Source of the DNA: Paenibacillus sp. SC116 | Lineage (GTDB): Bacteria > Bacillota > Bacilli > Paenibacillales > Paenibacillaceae | Assembly (NCBI RefSeq): GCF_024733555.1 | Contig: NZ_JANIOF010000004.1 | Coordinates: forward strand, 1 to 64,000 | Direction: 5' to 3' | DNA length: 64,000 bases | In this document: piece after piece, positions 20,285 to 30,369 of the stretch | Numbering within the stretch: the stretch's first letter is position 1 | Layout: each line of letters starts with the position of its first letter | Notes under the pieces: model-generated | What the model was told of the DNA's origin: nothing | The model's input: only the letters and a program-made list of their open reading frames with translations | The model's database searches: none | Made by a program: the position numbers and the translations under genes

Positions 20285-21226
20285 ATGACAAAAATCGTAT
20301 TTATGGGGACGCCGCAGTTCGCGGTGACATCCCTGCAAATGCTGCTGGATGAAGGATATGATGTAGCAGCAGTTGTTACCCAACCTGATCGTCCAGTAGG
20401 TCGCAAACGCGTGTTGACGCCAACTCCGGTCAAACAGCTAGCGATGGATCATGGCATTCAAGTGTGGCAGCCTGAAAAGCTGCGCACTTCTGAAACCGTA
20501 GAGGACATTCGCAAGCTGGCGCCTGATCTTATCGTGACAGCGGCTTATGGACAAATTTTGCCTAAAGCGGTGCTTGATGTTCCTCGTCATGGCTGTATTA
20601 ATGTGCATGGCTCTTTGCTGCCTGAATATCGCGGCGGTGCGCCAATTCAACGCTCGATTATAAACGGTGAAGCCAAGACTGGCGTCACGATTATGTATAT
20701 GGCAGAAGGTATGGATACGGGAGACATGCTTACGCGTGTAGAAGTACCGATCACCGATGAAGATAATGCTGGTACGATGTTTGAGAAATTGAGTGTGGAG
20801 GGAGCAGATCTTCTTCGACGCACATTGCCTGACTTGCTAGCGGGCAAGTTGACAGCAGAAGTGCAAAATCATGATCTGGCAACCTATGCACCGAACCTTA
20901 AGCGTGAAGATGAGCTGATCGATTGGTCCAAGTCTGCTCGTGCCTTGTTCAATCAGGTTCGCGGCCTTGTTCCGTATTCAGGTGCGTTTACAACGTGGAA
21001 CGGTGAAGTATTTAAAGTGTGGAAATGTTCCTTGAAAGAACAAGGACAAGCTTTATCCTCAGCTGTGCCTGGAACGGTGCTCACGGTATCCGAAGATGGC
21101 ATCGAAGTAAAGACTGGTGACGGTTCGATTTGGCTGACTGAAGTGCAGCCAGCGGGTAAAAAGGCGATGGCCGTACGTGACTTTGTTCGCGGTGGCAAGC
21201 TTGAGACAGGGACGGTGCTTGGGTGA
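20285..21226 (+). CDS. fmt: Methionyl-tRNA formyltransferase
   Basis: Formylates initiator Met-tRNA. The 313-residue protein contains the folate-binding HGSLLPEYRGGAPIQRSI motif (with catalytic His) and the N-terminal FMGTPQFAV start. GAAGGAGTAAGGG precedes the ATG. Its last codons overlap the GTG start of rsmB by 4 nt. Confidence 0.95.
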   Translation: MTKIVFMGTPQFAVTSLQMLLDEGYDVAAVVTQPDRPVGRKRVLTPTPVKQLAMDHGIQVWQPEKLRTSETVEDIRKLAPDLIVTAAYGQILPKAVLDVPRHGCINVHGSLLPEYRGGAPIQRSIINGEAKTGVTIMYMAEGMDTGDMLTRVEVPITDEDNAGTMFEKLSVEGADLLRRTLPDLLAGKLTAEVQNHDLATYAPNLKREDELIDWSKSARALFNQVRGLVPYSGAFTTWNGEVFKVWKCSLKEQGQALSSAVPGTVLTVSEDGIEVKTGDGSIWLTEVQPAGKKAMAVRDFVRGGKLETGTVLG

Positions 21227-22794
21227 AGAAGAGCAGTTCTAGTAACTCCAGCAATTCCAGTCAACAGCAGTCAACTCGCGCTCAGCAAGGAGCACAGCGT
21301 CAACGTTCAAGTTCAACGTCTGCCGCTCCATCCAAGCGTTCGGAGCAAGCTTCGCCTTCAGTGAAAAAGGGAGCGAGCGCTTCTCCTCAACATCAAAAGC
21401 AAGGCGGCAATCATGCTCCTCGTCCAAGGCGGAAGACAGCACGCGAAGTAGCGCTGGATGTGCTCGTAATGGTAGATAAGCATCGCTCTTACAGCAATTT
21501 GCAGCTGAACGCAGCGTTGCAGGAGGCCGAATTGGAACGCGTGGATGCGGGCTTAGCGACAGAGCTTGTGTATGGAACGATTCAGCGACTGAATACAATT
21601 GATGGTGTCCTGCAATTGAAAATTGCAAAAGGGATCGACAAGCTTAAGCCTTGGATGCGCAATTTGCTGCGCATGAGTTTGTATCAGCTGCAATATTTAG
21701 ACCGGGTGCCTTCGCATGCCGCCGTTAATGAAGCGGTCGCGATTGCAAAGCGTCGTGGGCAGCAGGCGATGGGCGGGTTCGTAAACGGTGTATTGCGTGC
21801 CGTGATGCGTGAGCCTGAATTGTGGAATGCTCCTCAAGTAGATGATGCTGTGAAGCGCATCGCTTGGACGCATTCGCATCCAGAGTGGCTCGTCTCCCGC
21901 TGGATCGAAGCTTATGGCCAAGATGCAGTCCGCAGCATGTGTGAAGCGAACAATACAGCTCCACATGCAAGTGGACGAGTGAATCGCGTTCGCTCTACGC
22001 GTGATGAACTATTGGAAGAGCTGCGTGCAAACGGGATCGATGCAGAACCATCCATGCTTAGCCAAGATGGTATTGTTGCTCATCAGGCAGGCAACTTTGC
22101 TTTTACATCTGCATATCGTGAAGGCAAACTTTCTGTACAGGATGAAAGCTCGATGCTCGTCGTTGAAGCTGTTCGTCCGCAGCCAGGCATGCGCATCGTG
22201 GATTGCTGCGCTGCTCCTGGGGGCAAGTCAATGCATATTGCAGAACGGATGAACAATGTCGGGGAGCTTATTTCCAATGATGTTCATGCTCATAAGGTGA
22301 AACTGATAGAAGAACAGGCAGCTCGCTTAGGGTTATCTTGCATTCAAACGATCAATATGGATGCGGCTGAGCTTAGCAAGCAATTGCCTGAACAGTCCTT
22401 CGATGTCGTTCTTTTGGACGCGCCATGCACGGGATTTGGCGTCATTCGACGCAAGCCTGACTTGAAATGGACGAAGACTGCTTCTGATGTAGCGGCGATA
22501 GCAGCACTGCAAGCGCGACTTATCCGAGAAGCGGCTAAGCTTGTTAAGCCAGGCGGAAGATTGGTTTACTCCACTTGTACGATTGAACATGAAGAAAATG
22601 AGGATGTCATACAGACGTTTATGGAAGAGGCGAGCCGTGATCAAGCATGGTCCTTGGATGATTCTTGGAAGTCAGCGCTAGATTCTTCGAAGCTGGGCGC
22701 TGCGCTCGCACGCAGTTCGTCAGGTATGCTGCAAGTGCTGCCGCATGATGCGGATTCGGACGGATTTTTCATTGCCTGCTTGCAGAAGCAGTAG
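21223..22794 (+). CDS. rsmB: 16S rRNA (cytosine-967-C5)-methyltransferase with a long Ser/Gln-rich N-terminus
   Basis: RsmB methylates C967 of 16S rRNA. From about residue 70 it follows the family: a NusB-like domain (TAREVALDVLV), then the SAM-dependent methyltransferase with VDCCAAPGGKS and LDAPCTGFGVIRR, and the catalytic Cys in VYSTCTIE. Before this lie about 68 residues of low complexity rich in Ser, Gln, Lys and Pro, not usual for the family. The GTG start overlaps the fmt stop (GTGA), which supports translation of the extension, though a later start cannot be excluded. Confidence 0.92.
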   Translation: MKKSSSSNSSNSSQQQSTRAQQGAQRQRSSSTSAAPSKRSEQASPSVKKGASASPQHQKQGGNHAPRPRRKTAREVALDVLVMVDKHRSYSNLQLNAALQEAELERVDAGLATELVYGTIQRLNTIDGVLQLKIAKGIDKLKPWMRNLLRMSLYQLQYLDRVPSHAAVNEAVAIAKRRGQQAMGGFVNGVLRAVMREPELWNAPQVDDAVKRIAWTHSHPEWLVSRWIEAYGQDAVRSMCEANNTAPHASGRVNRVRSTRDELLEELRANGIDAEPSMLSQDGIVAHQAGNFAFTSAYREGKLSVQDESSMLVVEAVRPQPGMRIVDCCAAPGGKSMHIAERMNNVGELISNDVHAHKVKLIEEQAARLGLSCIQTINMDAAELSKQLPEQSFDVVLLDAPCTGFGVIRRKPDLKWTKTASDVAAIAALQARLIREAAKLVKPGGRLVYSTCTIEHEENEDVIQTFMEEASRDQAWSLDDSWKSALDSSKLGAALARSSSGMLQVLPHDADSDGFFIACLQKQ

Positions 22795-22868
22795 AATGAG
22801 ATCCACAAGGCAGAACCTATTTCATATTCATAGTTAGCTGCATATGCCACGGTACATGAAGCACATGA

Positions 22869-22920
22869 CCCCGCTATTGGCTGCCTCGGTTTAATCCAGC
22901 GGCTGAGCGGGGCTTTTTTT
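22869..22920 (+). terminator. Rho-independent terminator after rsmB
   Basis: CCCCGCT (22869-22875) pairs with AGCGGGG (22906-22912), with an additional inner GCTG/CAGC pairing, followed by seven T. It ends the coaBC-priA-def-fmt-rsmB run. Confidence 0.8.
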
Positions 22921-22954
22921 AGAAAAATATGCATTTGGAGCAGGCGACAGCTTT

Positions 22955-22981
22955 TTGAAAATAAGCCAATTGTGGTACAAT
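22955..22981 (+). promoter_or_regulatory. Probable sigma-A promoter upstream of rlmN
   Basis: TTGAAA at 22955 and TACAAT at 22976 with an extended TGG just before the -10 (TGGTACAAT). The spacer from TTGAAA is 15 nt, so the extended -10 is the stronger part of the evidence. The rest of 22795-23173 holds the rsmB terminator and no convincing gene. Confidence 0.45.
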
Positions 22982-23173
22982 AAATTATTGCGATGCTGCG
23001 TTTCTTGAAAAAGGGATGCAATGCTGAATTCTACAATGGATGAATGAGCCGTTTGACGGAAAAAGATGCATCGTATATTCTACAAGCGGGCACGGTTTAT
23101 CTGCCCAATGAGATGATGGAAACAGGCATAATCCAATTACATGACACAAAGAAAGCGTAGGGATAAATACCGA

Positions 23174-24226
23174 ATGAAACCTTTTATATACGACTTAACG
23201 TTTGATCAATTGCAAGAATGGCTGAAAGAAAATGGGGAGCCAGCATTCCGTGCTGGTCAAATTTTTGATTGGATTTATGTAAAGCGCGTGATGAGCTTTG
23301 AGGAAATGTCCAATCTTTCTAAAGGTCTGCGTACGAAGTTGATGGATCACTTTCAATTCGTTACGTTGAAAGAAATTACACATATGAAATCGTCTGACGG
23401 CACAATTAAGTTCTTGTTCGGGTTGCATGACGATAATGCGATTGAGACGGTTGTTATGAAGCACAACTACGGCAACAGTGTTTGTGTAACGACGCAAGTT
23501 GGCTGCCGTGTTGGTTGCACGTTCTGTGCTTCGACGCTCGGCGGTTTGAAGCGTAACCTGACAGGCGGAGAAATTGTTGCTCAGGTTGTTGCTGCTCAAA
23601 AAATACTGGATGAGACGAATGAACGTGTCAGCAGTATCGTTATTATGGGAATTGGCGAGCCGTTCGAGAATTATGATGCGACAATGGTCTTCTTGCGCAA
23701 TATGATTCATGAAAAAGGTCTTAATATCGGTCAGCGTCATATTACCGTATCTACGAGTGGTATCGTGCCGAGCATTTATAAATTTGCGGAAGAAAATACA
23801 CAGATTAACCTTGCGATTTCCATCCATGCACCGAATGACAAGCTTCGTTCGAAGCTAATGCCGGTTAACCGTCGTTTCCCATTCGAAGAAGTGATGAATT
23901 CGCTTAAATTTTATCAAGAAAAGACAGGTCGTCGCATAACATTCGAATATGCACTAATTGGTGGTGTCAACGACCAAGTTGAGCATGCCGAAGAGCTTGC
24001 AGATGTACTTCAACGCATGGACATGCTGGCGCACGTCAATCTAATACCAGTTAACTATGTTCCTGAACGCAACTACGTTCGTACACCGCGCAATGACATC
24101 TTTAAGTTCCACAAAGCGTTGGTGGATAAAGGAATTAACGCGACGATTCGTCGTGAGCAAGGTCATGATATTGCCGCAGCATGCGGACAATTGCGTTCGA
24201 AGCATATGGAATCCAATGCGAGGTGA
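23174..24226 (+). CDS. rlmN: Dual-specificity rRNA/tRNA adenine C2-methyltransferase RlmN
   Basis: Radical-SAM enzyme methylating A2503 of 23S rRNA and A37 of some tRNAs. About 350 residues from ATG 23174 ([16 protein letters not shown]), the usual family start; ATG 23141 would add 11 residues. The cluster motif CRVGCTFC, the GEPFEN SAM site and the C-terminal catalytic Cys in AAACGQL are present. It opens the rlmN-stp-prkC-rsgA-rpe operon. Confidence 0.94.
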   Translation: MKPFIYDLTFDQLQEWLKENGEPAFRAGQIFDWIYVKRVMSFEEMSNLSKGLRTKLMDHFQFVTLKEITHMKSSDGTIKFLFGLHDDNAIETVVMKHNYGNSVCVTTQVGCRVGCTFCASTLGGLKRNLTGGEIVAQVVAAQKILDETNERVSSIVIMGIGEPFENYDATMVFLRNMIHEKGLNIGQRHITVSTSGIVPSIYKFAEENTQINLAISIHAPNDKLRSKLMPVNRRFPFEEVMNSLKFYQEKTGRRITFEYALIGGVNDQVEHAEELADVLQRMDMLAHVNLIPVNYVPERNYVRTPRNDIFKFHKALVDKGINATIRREQGHDIAAACGQLRSKHMESNAR

Positions 24227-24231
24227 ATGAG

Positions 24232-24999
24232 ATGAAGGCTGTGCACCGTTCTGATATCGGCAAAGTACGCGCAGTAAATGAAGATCGTGCTTATGCAGCG
24301 ACGCTGCCTAACGGCTATACGCTCGTTATCGTCGCTGACGGCATGGGGGGACATCAAGCTGGTGATATTGCAAGTCGCTTGGCCGTCGAAACCGTTGTAA
24401 ATGAGCTGAGACAGCTACCTTCCGAGCTAGATGAGAAGGATAGAGAAGATGCTTTGAAAAGTGCTATTTTTCGAGCGAATGATACGATTTATCATATTGC
24501 ATCGCAAGATGAGAAGTACAACAACATGGGAACGACGATTGTCGCTGCGCTGCTTCAACAGGAGGAAGGAACGGTTGCTCATATTGGGGACAGCCGTGCT
24601 TATATCATCAGCCCGCAACATATTCGGCAGCTCACCGATGATCATACACTCGTCAATGAATTACTGAAGTCAGGGCAAATTACGCAGGAAGAAGCGAATC
24701 ATCATCCACGTCGCAATGTGCTCACGCGTGCGTTAGGTACGGATGCCCGTGTGCGCGTGGATGTAGCGCCGCTTCGTGTGGAACAGGATGAGACACTGCT
24801 TCTATGCAGCGATGGCTTAACGAATATGATTAGTACAAAAGAAATATGGTCTACAATTGTTGATCCGTCTTTACCGCTGGAAGTAATTGCTGATCGCTTG
24901 ATTGAACAGGCGGTAGAAGCTGGCGGAGATGATAATGTTACGGTGATTCTTGCCCAAGCTCAAGCAAGCGTTGCGGAGAAAGTGGGGTGGAACTCGTGA
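24232..24999 (+). CDS. prpC: PP2C-type Ser/Thr protein phosphatase (PrpC/Stp)
   Basis: Dephosphorylates proteins phosphorylated by PrkC. The 255-residue PPM phosphatase shows metal motifs RAVNEDRA, VADGMGGHQAGDIAS, HIGDSRAY, CSDGLTN and GGDDNVTV. ATG 24232 has GAGGTGA upstream. It lies 5 nt after rlmN, and its stop overlaps the GTG of prkC, so the phosphatase and kinase are translationally coupled. Confidence 0.95.
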   Translation: MKAVHRSDIGKVRAVNEDRAYAATLPNGYTLVIVADGMGGHQAGDIASRLAVETVVNELRQLPSELDEKDREDALKSAIFRANDTIYHIASQDEKYNNMGTTIVAALLQQEEGTVAHIGDSRAYIISPQHIRQLTDDHTLVNELLKSGQITQEEANHHPRRNVLTRALGTDARVRVDVAPLRVEQDETLLLCSDGLTNMISTKEIWSTIVDPSLPLEVIADRLIEQAVEAGGDDNVTVILAQAQASVAEKVGWNS

Positions 25000-27275
25000 T
25001 AGGAACTACATTGGCAGGTCGATATGAAATTATTGCTCGCGTTGGTGAGGGCGGCATGGCGCTTGTGTACAAAGCGCTTGATGTGCTGCTTAATCGTTAT
25101 GTAGCTGTGAAAGTGCTGCGTCAGCAATTCGTGCATGACGAGGAATTCGTTCGCCGTTTCCGACGCGAAGCACAATCGGCCGCATCATTATCCCATCCCA
25201 ATGTCGTAAGTATTTATGATGTAGGACAAGAGGATGAAGTGCATTACATTGTCATGGAATGCATAGATGGCCAGAATTTAAATGAAATTATTAAAGAACG
25301 GGCTCCGCTTCAGTCGGAAGAAGCGATTCGCATTGCGACTCAAATATGCGATGCGCTTGATCATGCCCATCATAATCATATTATTCATCGTGATATTAAA
25401 CCGCATAATATTTTAATTGGTCAAAATGGTCGTGTGAAAGTAACGGACTTCGGTATTGCTAGAGCCGTAACGTCTTCGACGATTACGCAAACAGGTTCGG
25501 TTGTAGGATCTGTTCATTATTTTTCACCTGAGCATGCGAAAGGCATCTCAACTGGAGAGAAATCAGATCTTTATTCACTAGGTATTGTTTTGTATCAAAT
25601 GCTTACAGGAACGCTGCCGTTCCTAGGAGAGAGTCCTATAAGTGTTGCACTTAAGCATTTGCAAGAGCCATTTGAGGAGCCTCGCGAATTGAATCCGAGC
25701 ATTCCTCAAAGTGTGGAGAACGTTATTTTAAAATCGATGCGCAAAAATCCCGATGAACGCTATCAATCGGCTGCGGAAATGATGCGTGATTTAGAAACGG
25801 TACTCCAGCCTGAACGTTTGCGTGAATCCAAAGTAAGATTCGTGTCTCCCAATTATCATTACGGAGACCATGAGGAGACACGTGTTATGCCGGCTATTCG
25901 TCTCCCTTATGAACAGGATGCTCTTCCATCAGATGTTCAAACGGGTGCATCAGCTGGCAGATATGCGGAGGCTAAGGGATCTGACTATCAGTCAGAGTCA
26001 TCGATTGGTAGTTCATCATCGGCTGCCAATGCACGTCAGTCTTTGTCCCGTAGAGGGAGTGGGAGTGCGCAGGAAGGAAACGTACAATCTGTACAACCAT
26101 CACCTTCTACTGCGCCAGTACAGAAAAAATGGGTCAAACCAGCATTATGGATTTCGCTTACGTTGGTGTTCCTCGCAATTATGATAGGTGTTGTATTTTA
26201 TGTGAAGAGCTTGCTTGCAGTTGAGGAGATTAGCGTACCTGAACTCGTTAATTTGACGGAGTCTGAGGCGAAGGCGGAGTTGGAGAAATTTAAGCTTGTA
26301 TTGGAAGATCCGATCATTCGTAAGCCGCAAGCGGGTGTGCCGAAAGGCATTGTATTTGAACAGAGCAAAGCGCCAGGAACAAAGGTGAAAGAAGGCGCCT
26401 CTATTAAAATATCCGTTAGTGAAGGCGAGCCGGCCAAGCCGCTGCCGAATTTAATTGGTCAACCTTATGATGATGCAGTTAAGATGCTGCTAGATATGGG
26501 CTTTGACAGCAAACGTGTTCATCGAAAACCTGTGTTCAGTGATGACGTTCCTGAAGATTCAGTCGTGACGATGACACCGGGGGCTGGTGAAAATGTCGAT
26601 CCGCTCAAGGACTCAGTAACGCTAGAAGTGAGCAAGGGCAAGGAATCGTTCAAAATGCCGAACTTAGTTGGCTCTACGAAGGCAGAAGCACTTGCCCAAA
26701 TTGAATCGCTTGGATTGAAGCTGAAGCCGCAGGACGGCATTATCGAAGAAAATAGCTATTTGCCAGAAGGTCAAGTCATTAAGCAGTTGCCATACTATCC
26801 AAATGAAACTGTTACAAAAGGAATGGAAGTAAGTATATACGTAAGCTCTGGATATCCTCCAGATGCAGTAGAATATAGACTGCAAATTCCTGTTCCTCCT
26901 AAGGAAGAAGGTAAGCTGAGCACTATTGAAATCAAGTATACCGACGCTCGTGGAGAGAACATGAAATTGGAAAAGAGAAAGATTAGTACGACACAAGTAT
27001 TTAGTGTTGATCTAGTCGTGGATCCAAGAAAGGACGGCGTTGTAAGCGTCGAACGAGATGGTGAATACTTGGGTGCTTATCCAGTAACTTACGTGGATGT
27101 GAAACAAGGTACAGTACCTATTCCTCAGATTCAGCCTTCAACGCCAACTGAGCCTACTGGAGGCGCTGAGAGCCCTCCTGCTGGCAGCGAAGGTGAGAGT
27201 GGAAGTGAGGGCGAGTCAGCTGAGTCAGACAATGAAAATGCCCAGGATGGCGAACATGCGGGGCATGGAGGTTAA
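24996..27275 (+). CDS. prkC: Membrane Ser/Thr protein kinase with PASTA repeats (PrkC)
   Basis: Sensor kinase responding to muropeptides and lipid II. The kinase domain (1-270) has GEGGMALVYKA, VAVKVL, HRDIKPHN and DFGIARA. A Ser-rich juxtamembrane linker follows, then one membrane helix (LWISLTLVFLAIMIGVV, about 385-405), three PASTA repeats to about 620, and a C-terminal tail ending in a Gly/Glu/Ser-rich stretch. I use GTG 24996, overlapping the phosphatase stop; GTG 24987 is also in frame. The acidic low-complexity tail after about residue 715 is longer than in B. subtilis PrkC. Confidence 0.95.
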   Translation: MIGTTLAGRYEIIARVGEGGMALVYKALDVLLNRYVAVKVLRQQFVHDEEFVRRFRREAQSAASLSHPNVVSIYDVGQEDEVHYIVMECIDGQNLNEIIKERAPLQSEEAIRIATQICDALDHAHHNHIIHRDIKPHNILIGQNGRVKVTDFGIARAVTSSTITQTGSVVGSVHYFSPEHAKGISTGEKSDLYSLGIVLYQMLTGTLPFLGESPISVALKHLQEPFEEPRELNPSIPQSVENVILKSMRKNPDERYQSAAEMMRDLETVLQPERLRESKVRFVSPNYHYGDHEETRVMPAIRLPYEQDALPSDVQTGASAGRYAEAKGSDYQSESSIGSSSSAANARQSLSRRGSGSAQEGNVQSVQPSPSTAPVQKKWVKPALWISLTLVFLAIMIGVVFYVKSLLAVEEISVPELVNLTESEAKAELEKFKLVLEDPIIRKPQAGVPKGIVFEQSKAPGTKVKEGASIKISVSEGEPAKPLPNLIGQPYDDAVKMLLDMGFDSKRVHRKPVFSDDVPEDSVVTMTPGAGENVDPLKDSVTLEVSKGKESFKMPNLVGSTKAEALAQIESLGLKLKPQDGIIEENSYLPEGQVIKQLPYYPNETVTKGMEVSIYVSSGYPPDAVEYRLQIPVPPKEEGKLSTIEIKYTDARGENMKLEKRKISTTQVFSVDLVVDPRKDGVVSVERDGEYLGAYPVTYVDVKQGTVPIPQIQPSTPTEPTGGAESPPAGSEGESGSEGESAESDNENAQDGEHAGHGG

Positions 27276-27278
27276 CAT

Positions 27279-28199
27279 ATGCCAAAAGGTTTGATCGTGA
27301 AAGCGCTGAGCGGATATTATTATGTGCGCCCAGACGGTGAGTCGATGGATGCAGTCGTTCAATGCCGAGCGAGAGGTGTATTCAAGAAGAAGGGCGTATC
27401 CCCCCTCGTGGGGGATCGCGTCAACTTCTCAATGACAGACAACGGGGAAGGCACTGTGGAAGGCGTAGATGAGCGTCATAGTGAGCTTATACGCCCTCCG
27501 ATAGCCAATGTTAGTCTTGCAATATTAGCGTTCTCTGTATTGGAGCCAGATCTGAATACACAGTTGTTGGACAAGTTCCTTGTACATATCGAACACGCGG
27601 GCTTGGATGCGGTTATCGTACTAACAAAATGGGATCTGATTGCGGATTTGCCTGATGCTCAGTTTAGCAAGCAGGAAGCCAAGCTGAAGGATATTGTTTC
27701 GTTGTATCGTTCGATAGGCTACGATGTAGTGGAAACAAGTTCAAAGACGGGCTGGGGCTATGATAAGCTGTCAGAGCTGCTGTCTGATGATATTAGCGTG
27801 TTTGCAGGCCAGTCTGGGGTGGGCAAATCATCCTTGCTTAATGCGATGTTCCCAGGGCTCTCTCTAGAGACGAATGAGATCAGTCATCGACTTGGACGCG
27901 GTAAGCACACGACTCGGCACGTGGAACTCATTCCTTTGGCAACAGGGGAAGGATACATTGCGGATACACCGGGATTCAGCCAATTGGACTTCTTGGAACT
28001 TGGCGTAGAGGAGCTGTCCAGCTGCTTCCGCGAGTTTCGTACCCTTGCTGAGTCATGCAAATTCCGTGGATGTACGCATACGCATGAACCAGGCTGCCGT
28101 GTGAAGGAAGCTTTGGAGGAAGGCGATATTTCGTCATCCCGATACGAGCATTATCAGCTCTTTATGGAAGAAATGAAAGACAAAAAGCGGAGGTACTAA
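27279..28199 (+). CDS. rsgA: Ribosome small-subunit-dependent GTPase RsgA (CpgA/YloQ)
   Basis: Circularly permuted GTPase that matures the 30S subunit. G-motifs occur in permuted order: TKWD (G4), [12 protein letters not shown] (G1), DTPGF (G3). The C-terminal zinc site [14 protein letters not shown] is complete. An N-terminal OB fold precedes them. A GGAGG site overlaps the prkC stop. The 306-residue length is normal. Confidence 0.95.
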   Translation: MPKGLIVKALSGYYYVRPDGESMDAVVQCRARGVFKKKGVSPLVGDRVNFSMTDNGEGTVEGVDERHSELIRPPIANVSLAILAFSVLEPDLNTQLLDKFLVHIEHAGLDAVIVLTKWDLIADLPDAQFSKQEAKLKDIVSLYRSIGYDVVETSSKTGWGYDKLSELLSDDISVFAGQSGVGKSSLLNAMFPGLSLETNEISHRLGRGKHTTRHVELIPLATGEGYIADTPGFSQLDFLELGVEELSSCFREFRTLAESCKFRGCTHTHEPGCRVKEALEEGDISSSRYEHYQLFMEEMKDKKRRY

Positions 28200-28204
28200 C
28201 TAAG

Positions 28205-28867
28205 ATGATACGTATTGCACCCTCTATTTTATCAGCAGATTTTGCACGTCTAGGGGAAGATGTGCTTGATGTCGAGCGCGGTGGCGCGGACTGGATTCAT
28301 ATCGATGCGATGGATGGTCGTTTTGTGCCTAACCTAACGTTTGGCCCAATTGCTGTTCAAGCGATTCGACCGCTGACGAAATTGACATTGGACGTTCATT
28401 TAATGATCGTAGAACCTGAGAAATATGTGTCCGACTTCGCGAAGGCAGGAGCAGATATCATTACTGTGCATGCAGAAGCATGTTCGCATTTGCACCGTGT
28501 CATTTATCAAATTAAAGAGTCTGGCGCTAAGGCTGGAGTGGCGATTAACCCTCATACTTCGCTTGCAGCTATCGAAGAAGTAATTCCAGATCTTGATTTG
28601 GCACTTGTTATGACAGTAAATCCTGGATTCGGCGGACAAAAGTTCATCACGAATACGCTAGATAAAATTCGTCGCCTGCGCAATCTAGCAGATGCTAAGG
28701 GCAATCATGCTATGCACATCCAAGTGGATGGAGGCGTTAGCACAGAGACAGCTAGAGCGGTAGCAGAGGCAGGAGCAGACGTGCTTGTAGCAGGAAGTGC
28801 TGTATATGGTCAATCAGATCGCGGAGCTGCGATTGCAGCAATCCGCCGTGCAGCTGAAGGCAAGTAA
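28205..28867 (+). CDS. rpe: Ribulose-phosphate 3-epimerase
   Basis: Pentose-phosphate enzyme interconverting ribulose-5-P and xylulose-5-P. The 220-residue TIM barrel shows [43 protein letters not shown] and the phosphate-binding [17 protein letters not shown] lies before the ATG, 5 nt after rsgA. Confidence 0.95.
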   Translation: MIRIAPSILSADFARLGEDVLDVERGGADWIHIDAMDGRFVPNLTFGPIAVQAIRPLTKLTLDVHLMIVEPEKYVSDFAKAGADIITVHAEACSHLHRVIYQIKESGAKAGVAINPHTSLAAIEEVIPDLDLALVMTVNPGFGGQKFITNTLDKIRRLRNLADAKGNHAMHIQVDGGVSTETARAVAEAGADVLVAGSAVYGQSDRGAAIAAIRRAAEGK

Positions 28868-28892
28868 TGACCAATTAAAGGGGGAGAGGGGC

Positions 28893-29153
28893 TTGAACTG
28901 GCGGCAAGCTTTAACTTTGGGAGCAACGAGCTTTCTTTGTGGGTCATTAATTGGATGGTATGCGTTTATTCCATTCCCGTATAATTTAATCGCTTCGCTA
29001 GGTGCTTTTTTCGTAGGCGTGTGGTTTTTCCGCAAGTTTGAAACGAGAGGCATGCGCATTACATTCGTAGTGCTGTCTATCTTTTATTTATTTGCATTTC
29101 TCGTCTTAATGGCCATGGTAGAATACACGAAAAAGCTGCCTATTAATGCTTAA
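28893..29153 (+). CDS. Small membrane protein in the position of thiN
   Basis: 86 residues from a TTG start preceded by a strong GGGGGAGAGGGG site. About three hydrophobic helices: LTLGATSFLCGSLIGWYAF, PYNLIASLGAFFVGVWFF and ITFVVLSIFYLFAFLVLMAM. I recognise no family. In B. subtilis thiN occupies this place between rpe and spoVM; this protein is unrelated to it. The downstream terminator at 29218 ends the rlmN-to-rpe transcript here. Confidence 0.65.
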   Translation: MNWRQALTLGATSFLCGSLIGWYAFIPFPYNLIASLGAFFVGVWFFRKFETRGMRITFVVLSIFYLFAFLVLMAMVEYTKKLPINA

Positions 29154-29217
29154 TTTGATGGTTATGATTTATTTGAAAGGGTAGACAAGCATACGAGGGA
29201 AACCGACAGCATATGAT

Positions 29218-29253
29218 GGTTACATGAGGAATGGTCTCATGTAACCTTTTTTT
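29218..29253 (+). terminator. Rho-independent terminator
   Basis: GGTTACATGAG and CTCATGTAACC pair across a 7-nt loop, followed by seven T (29247-29253). Confidence 0.85.
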
Positions 29254-29317
29254 GTGGACTGTGATAGTGAGGCTCACTTTTAAGGATAACTGAGAACGGC
29301 GAGGAGGGTGGAAATAG

Positions 29318-29398
29318 ATGAAGTTTTACACATTTAAGCTGCCGAAGTTTCTGGGGGGATTCGTCAAAGCGATTTTAAACACGTTTCATAAAAATTGA
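29318..29398 (+). CDS. spoVM: Stage V sporulation protein M
   Basis: A 26-residue amphipathic peptide starting MKFYTFKLPKFLGG and ending FHKN, almost the length and sequence of B. subtilis SpoVM, which senses the curved forespore membrane and anchors SpoIVA for coat assembly. The ATG has GGAGGGTGG upstream. Position between rpe and rpmB is the same as in B. subtilis. The gene is short enough to be missed by length-based calling. Confidence 0.93.
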   Translation: MKFYTFKLPKFLGGFVKAILNTFHKN

Positions 29399-29557
29399 TA
29401 CTCCAGGCGGCCATATGGCGAACTCCGTTGTCATTCCATCCAACTTGATTTTAATCTAGTTCGTACGGGGCGGAAACGTGTTGTGTAGTGAAGTGGCAGC
29501 TTATGTGGCGGGATTCGCTCTAGCTGCAGCAGGGGTAAACAGAGTAAGTGAATAGAG

Positions 29558-29587
29558 AAAAAGCACCTGGAAGACCAGGTGCTTTTT
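29558..29587. terminator. Bidirectional terminator between spoVM and rpmB
   Basis: AAAAAGCACCTGG-AAGA-CCAGGTGCTTTTT: perfect 13-bp stem with a 4-nt loop and A/T runs on either side. Confidence 0.88.
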
Positions 29588-29604
29588 GTATATGGTGCAT
29601 GGGA

Positions 29605-29793
29605 TTAAACGCGAGCCACTTTACCTGCTTTCAAAGCACGTGTACTCACGTAAACACGTTTAGGTTTACCATCAACCAAAATGCGAACCTTCTGCACGTT
29701 TACTCCCCAAGAGCGGCGAGTTTTATTGTTCGCGTGAGAACGGTTGTTACCGGAGCCAGCTTTCTTCCCCGTAATAAAACATTTGCGAGCCAT
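29605..29793 (-). CDS. rpmB: 50S ribosomal protein L28
   Basis: 62 residues starting [17 protein letters not shown], standard for L28, ending GKVARV. The start at 29793 has a perfect AAAGGAGGTG site; longer in-frame readings upstream are not supported. The protein carries a single Cys after the start and so is the zinc-independent type. Divergent from yloU. Confidence 0.95.
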   Translation of the reverse strand: MARKCFITGKKAGSGNNRSHANNKTRRSWGVNVQKVRILVDGKPKRVYVSTRALKAGKVARV

Positions 29794-29994
29794 GCTTAAC
29801 ACCTCCTTTATCCCCAAAAAGCAACAATGCATACGTTCATTTGCTCAATTCAAATACTCCAATATCATACCATAGGCGGATTTACCCCGTCAACTGAAAC
29901 GAAAACTTTATATGTTTGGGTTGTTTATTTCTTTTTTCTATTATAGTACAATGATGATTAGTCCATAATACACAAAAAAAGGAGTGAACCAACC

Positions 29995-30354
29995 ATGGCC
30001 ATCGAACTCGGATTGGAACTAGGGAAAGTAAACATCTCCAACGAAGTCGTCGCGGTTATCGCAGGTTCGGCAGCGATGGAGGTCTACGGTCTCGTGGGCA
30101 TGGCGTCACGCAAGCAACTTAAGGATGGCATTGCGGAACTGCTAGGACGTGAGAATTTGTCACGCGGTGTAGAAGTTCGCCGCGAACATAATCATGTGCA
30201 TATAGATTTGTACATTGTCGTTAGTTACGGTACGAAGATTTCCGAAGTAGCGCACAACATTCAACTTAAAGTAAAGTATGTGTTGAACGAGGTAGTTGGG
30301 CTTCAGGTTGATCAAGTGAACATCTTTGTGCAAGACGTGCGTGTACTAAGCTAG
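29995..30354 (+). CDS. yloU: Asp23/Gls24 family envelope-stress protein (YloU)
   Basis: 119 residues of the Asp23/Gls24 family, with the core GSAAMEVYGLVGMAS and HVHIDLYIVVSYG. Members in Firmicutes associate with the membrane and cell-envelope homeostasis. AAAGGAGTG precedes the ATG. It lies 15 nt before fakA, as in B. subtilis yloU-yloV. Confidence 0.92.
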   Translation: MAIELGLELGKVNISNEVVAVIAGSAAMEVYGLVGMASRKQLKDGIAELLGRENLSRGVEVRREHNHVHIDLYIVVSYGTKISEVAHNIQLKVKYVLNEVVGLQVDQVNIFVQDVRVLS

Positions 30355-30369
30355 GAAGGGGAATATTCG

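Noticed and set aside
23195-23827. 210-codon reverse frame across rlmN
   Set aside because: Shadow of the RlmN codons; no start signal and no family resemblance.
29399-29557. Further tiny gene after spoVM
   Set aside because: Short frames without ribosome binding sites; the stretch ends in a shared terminator.
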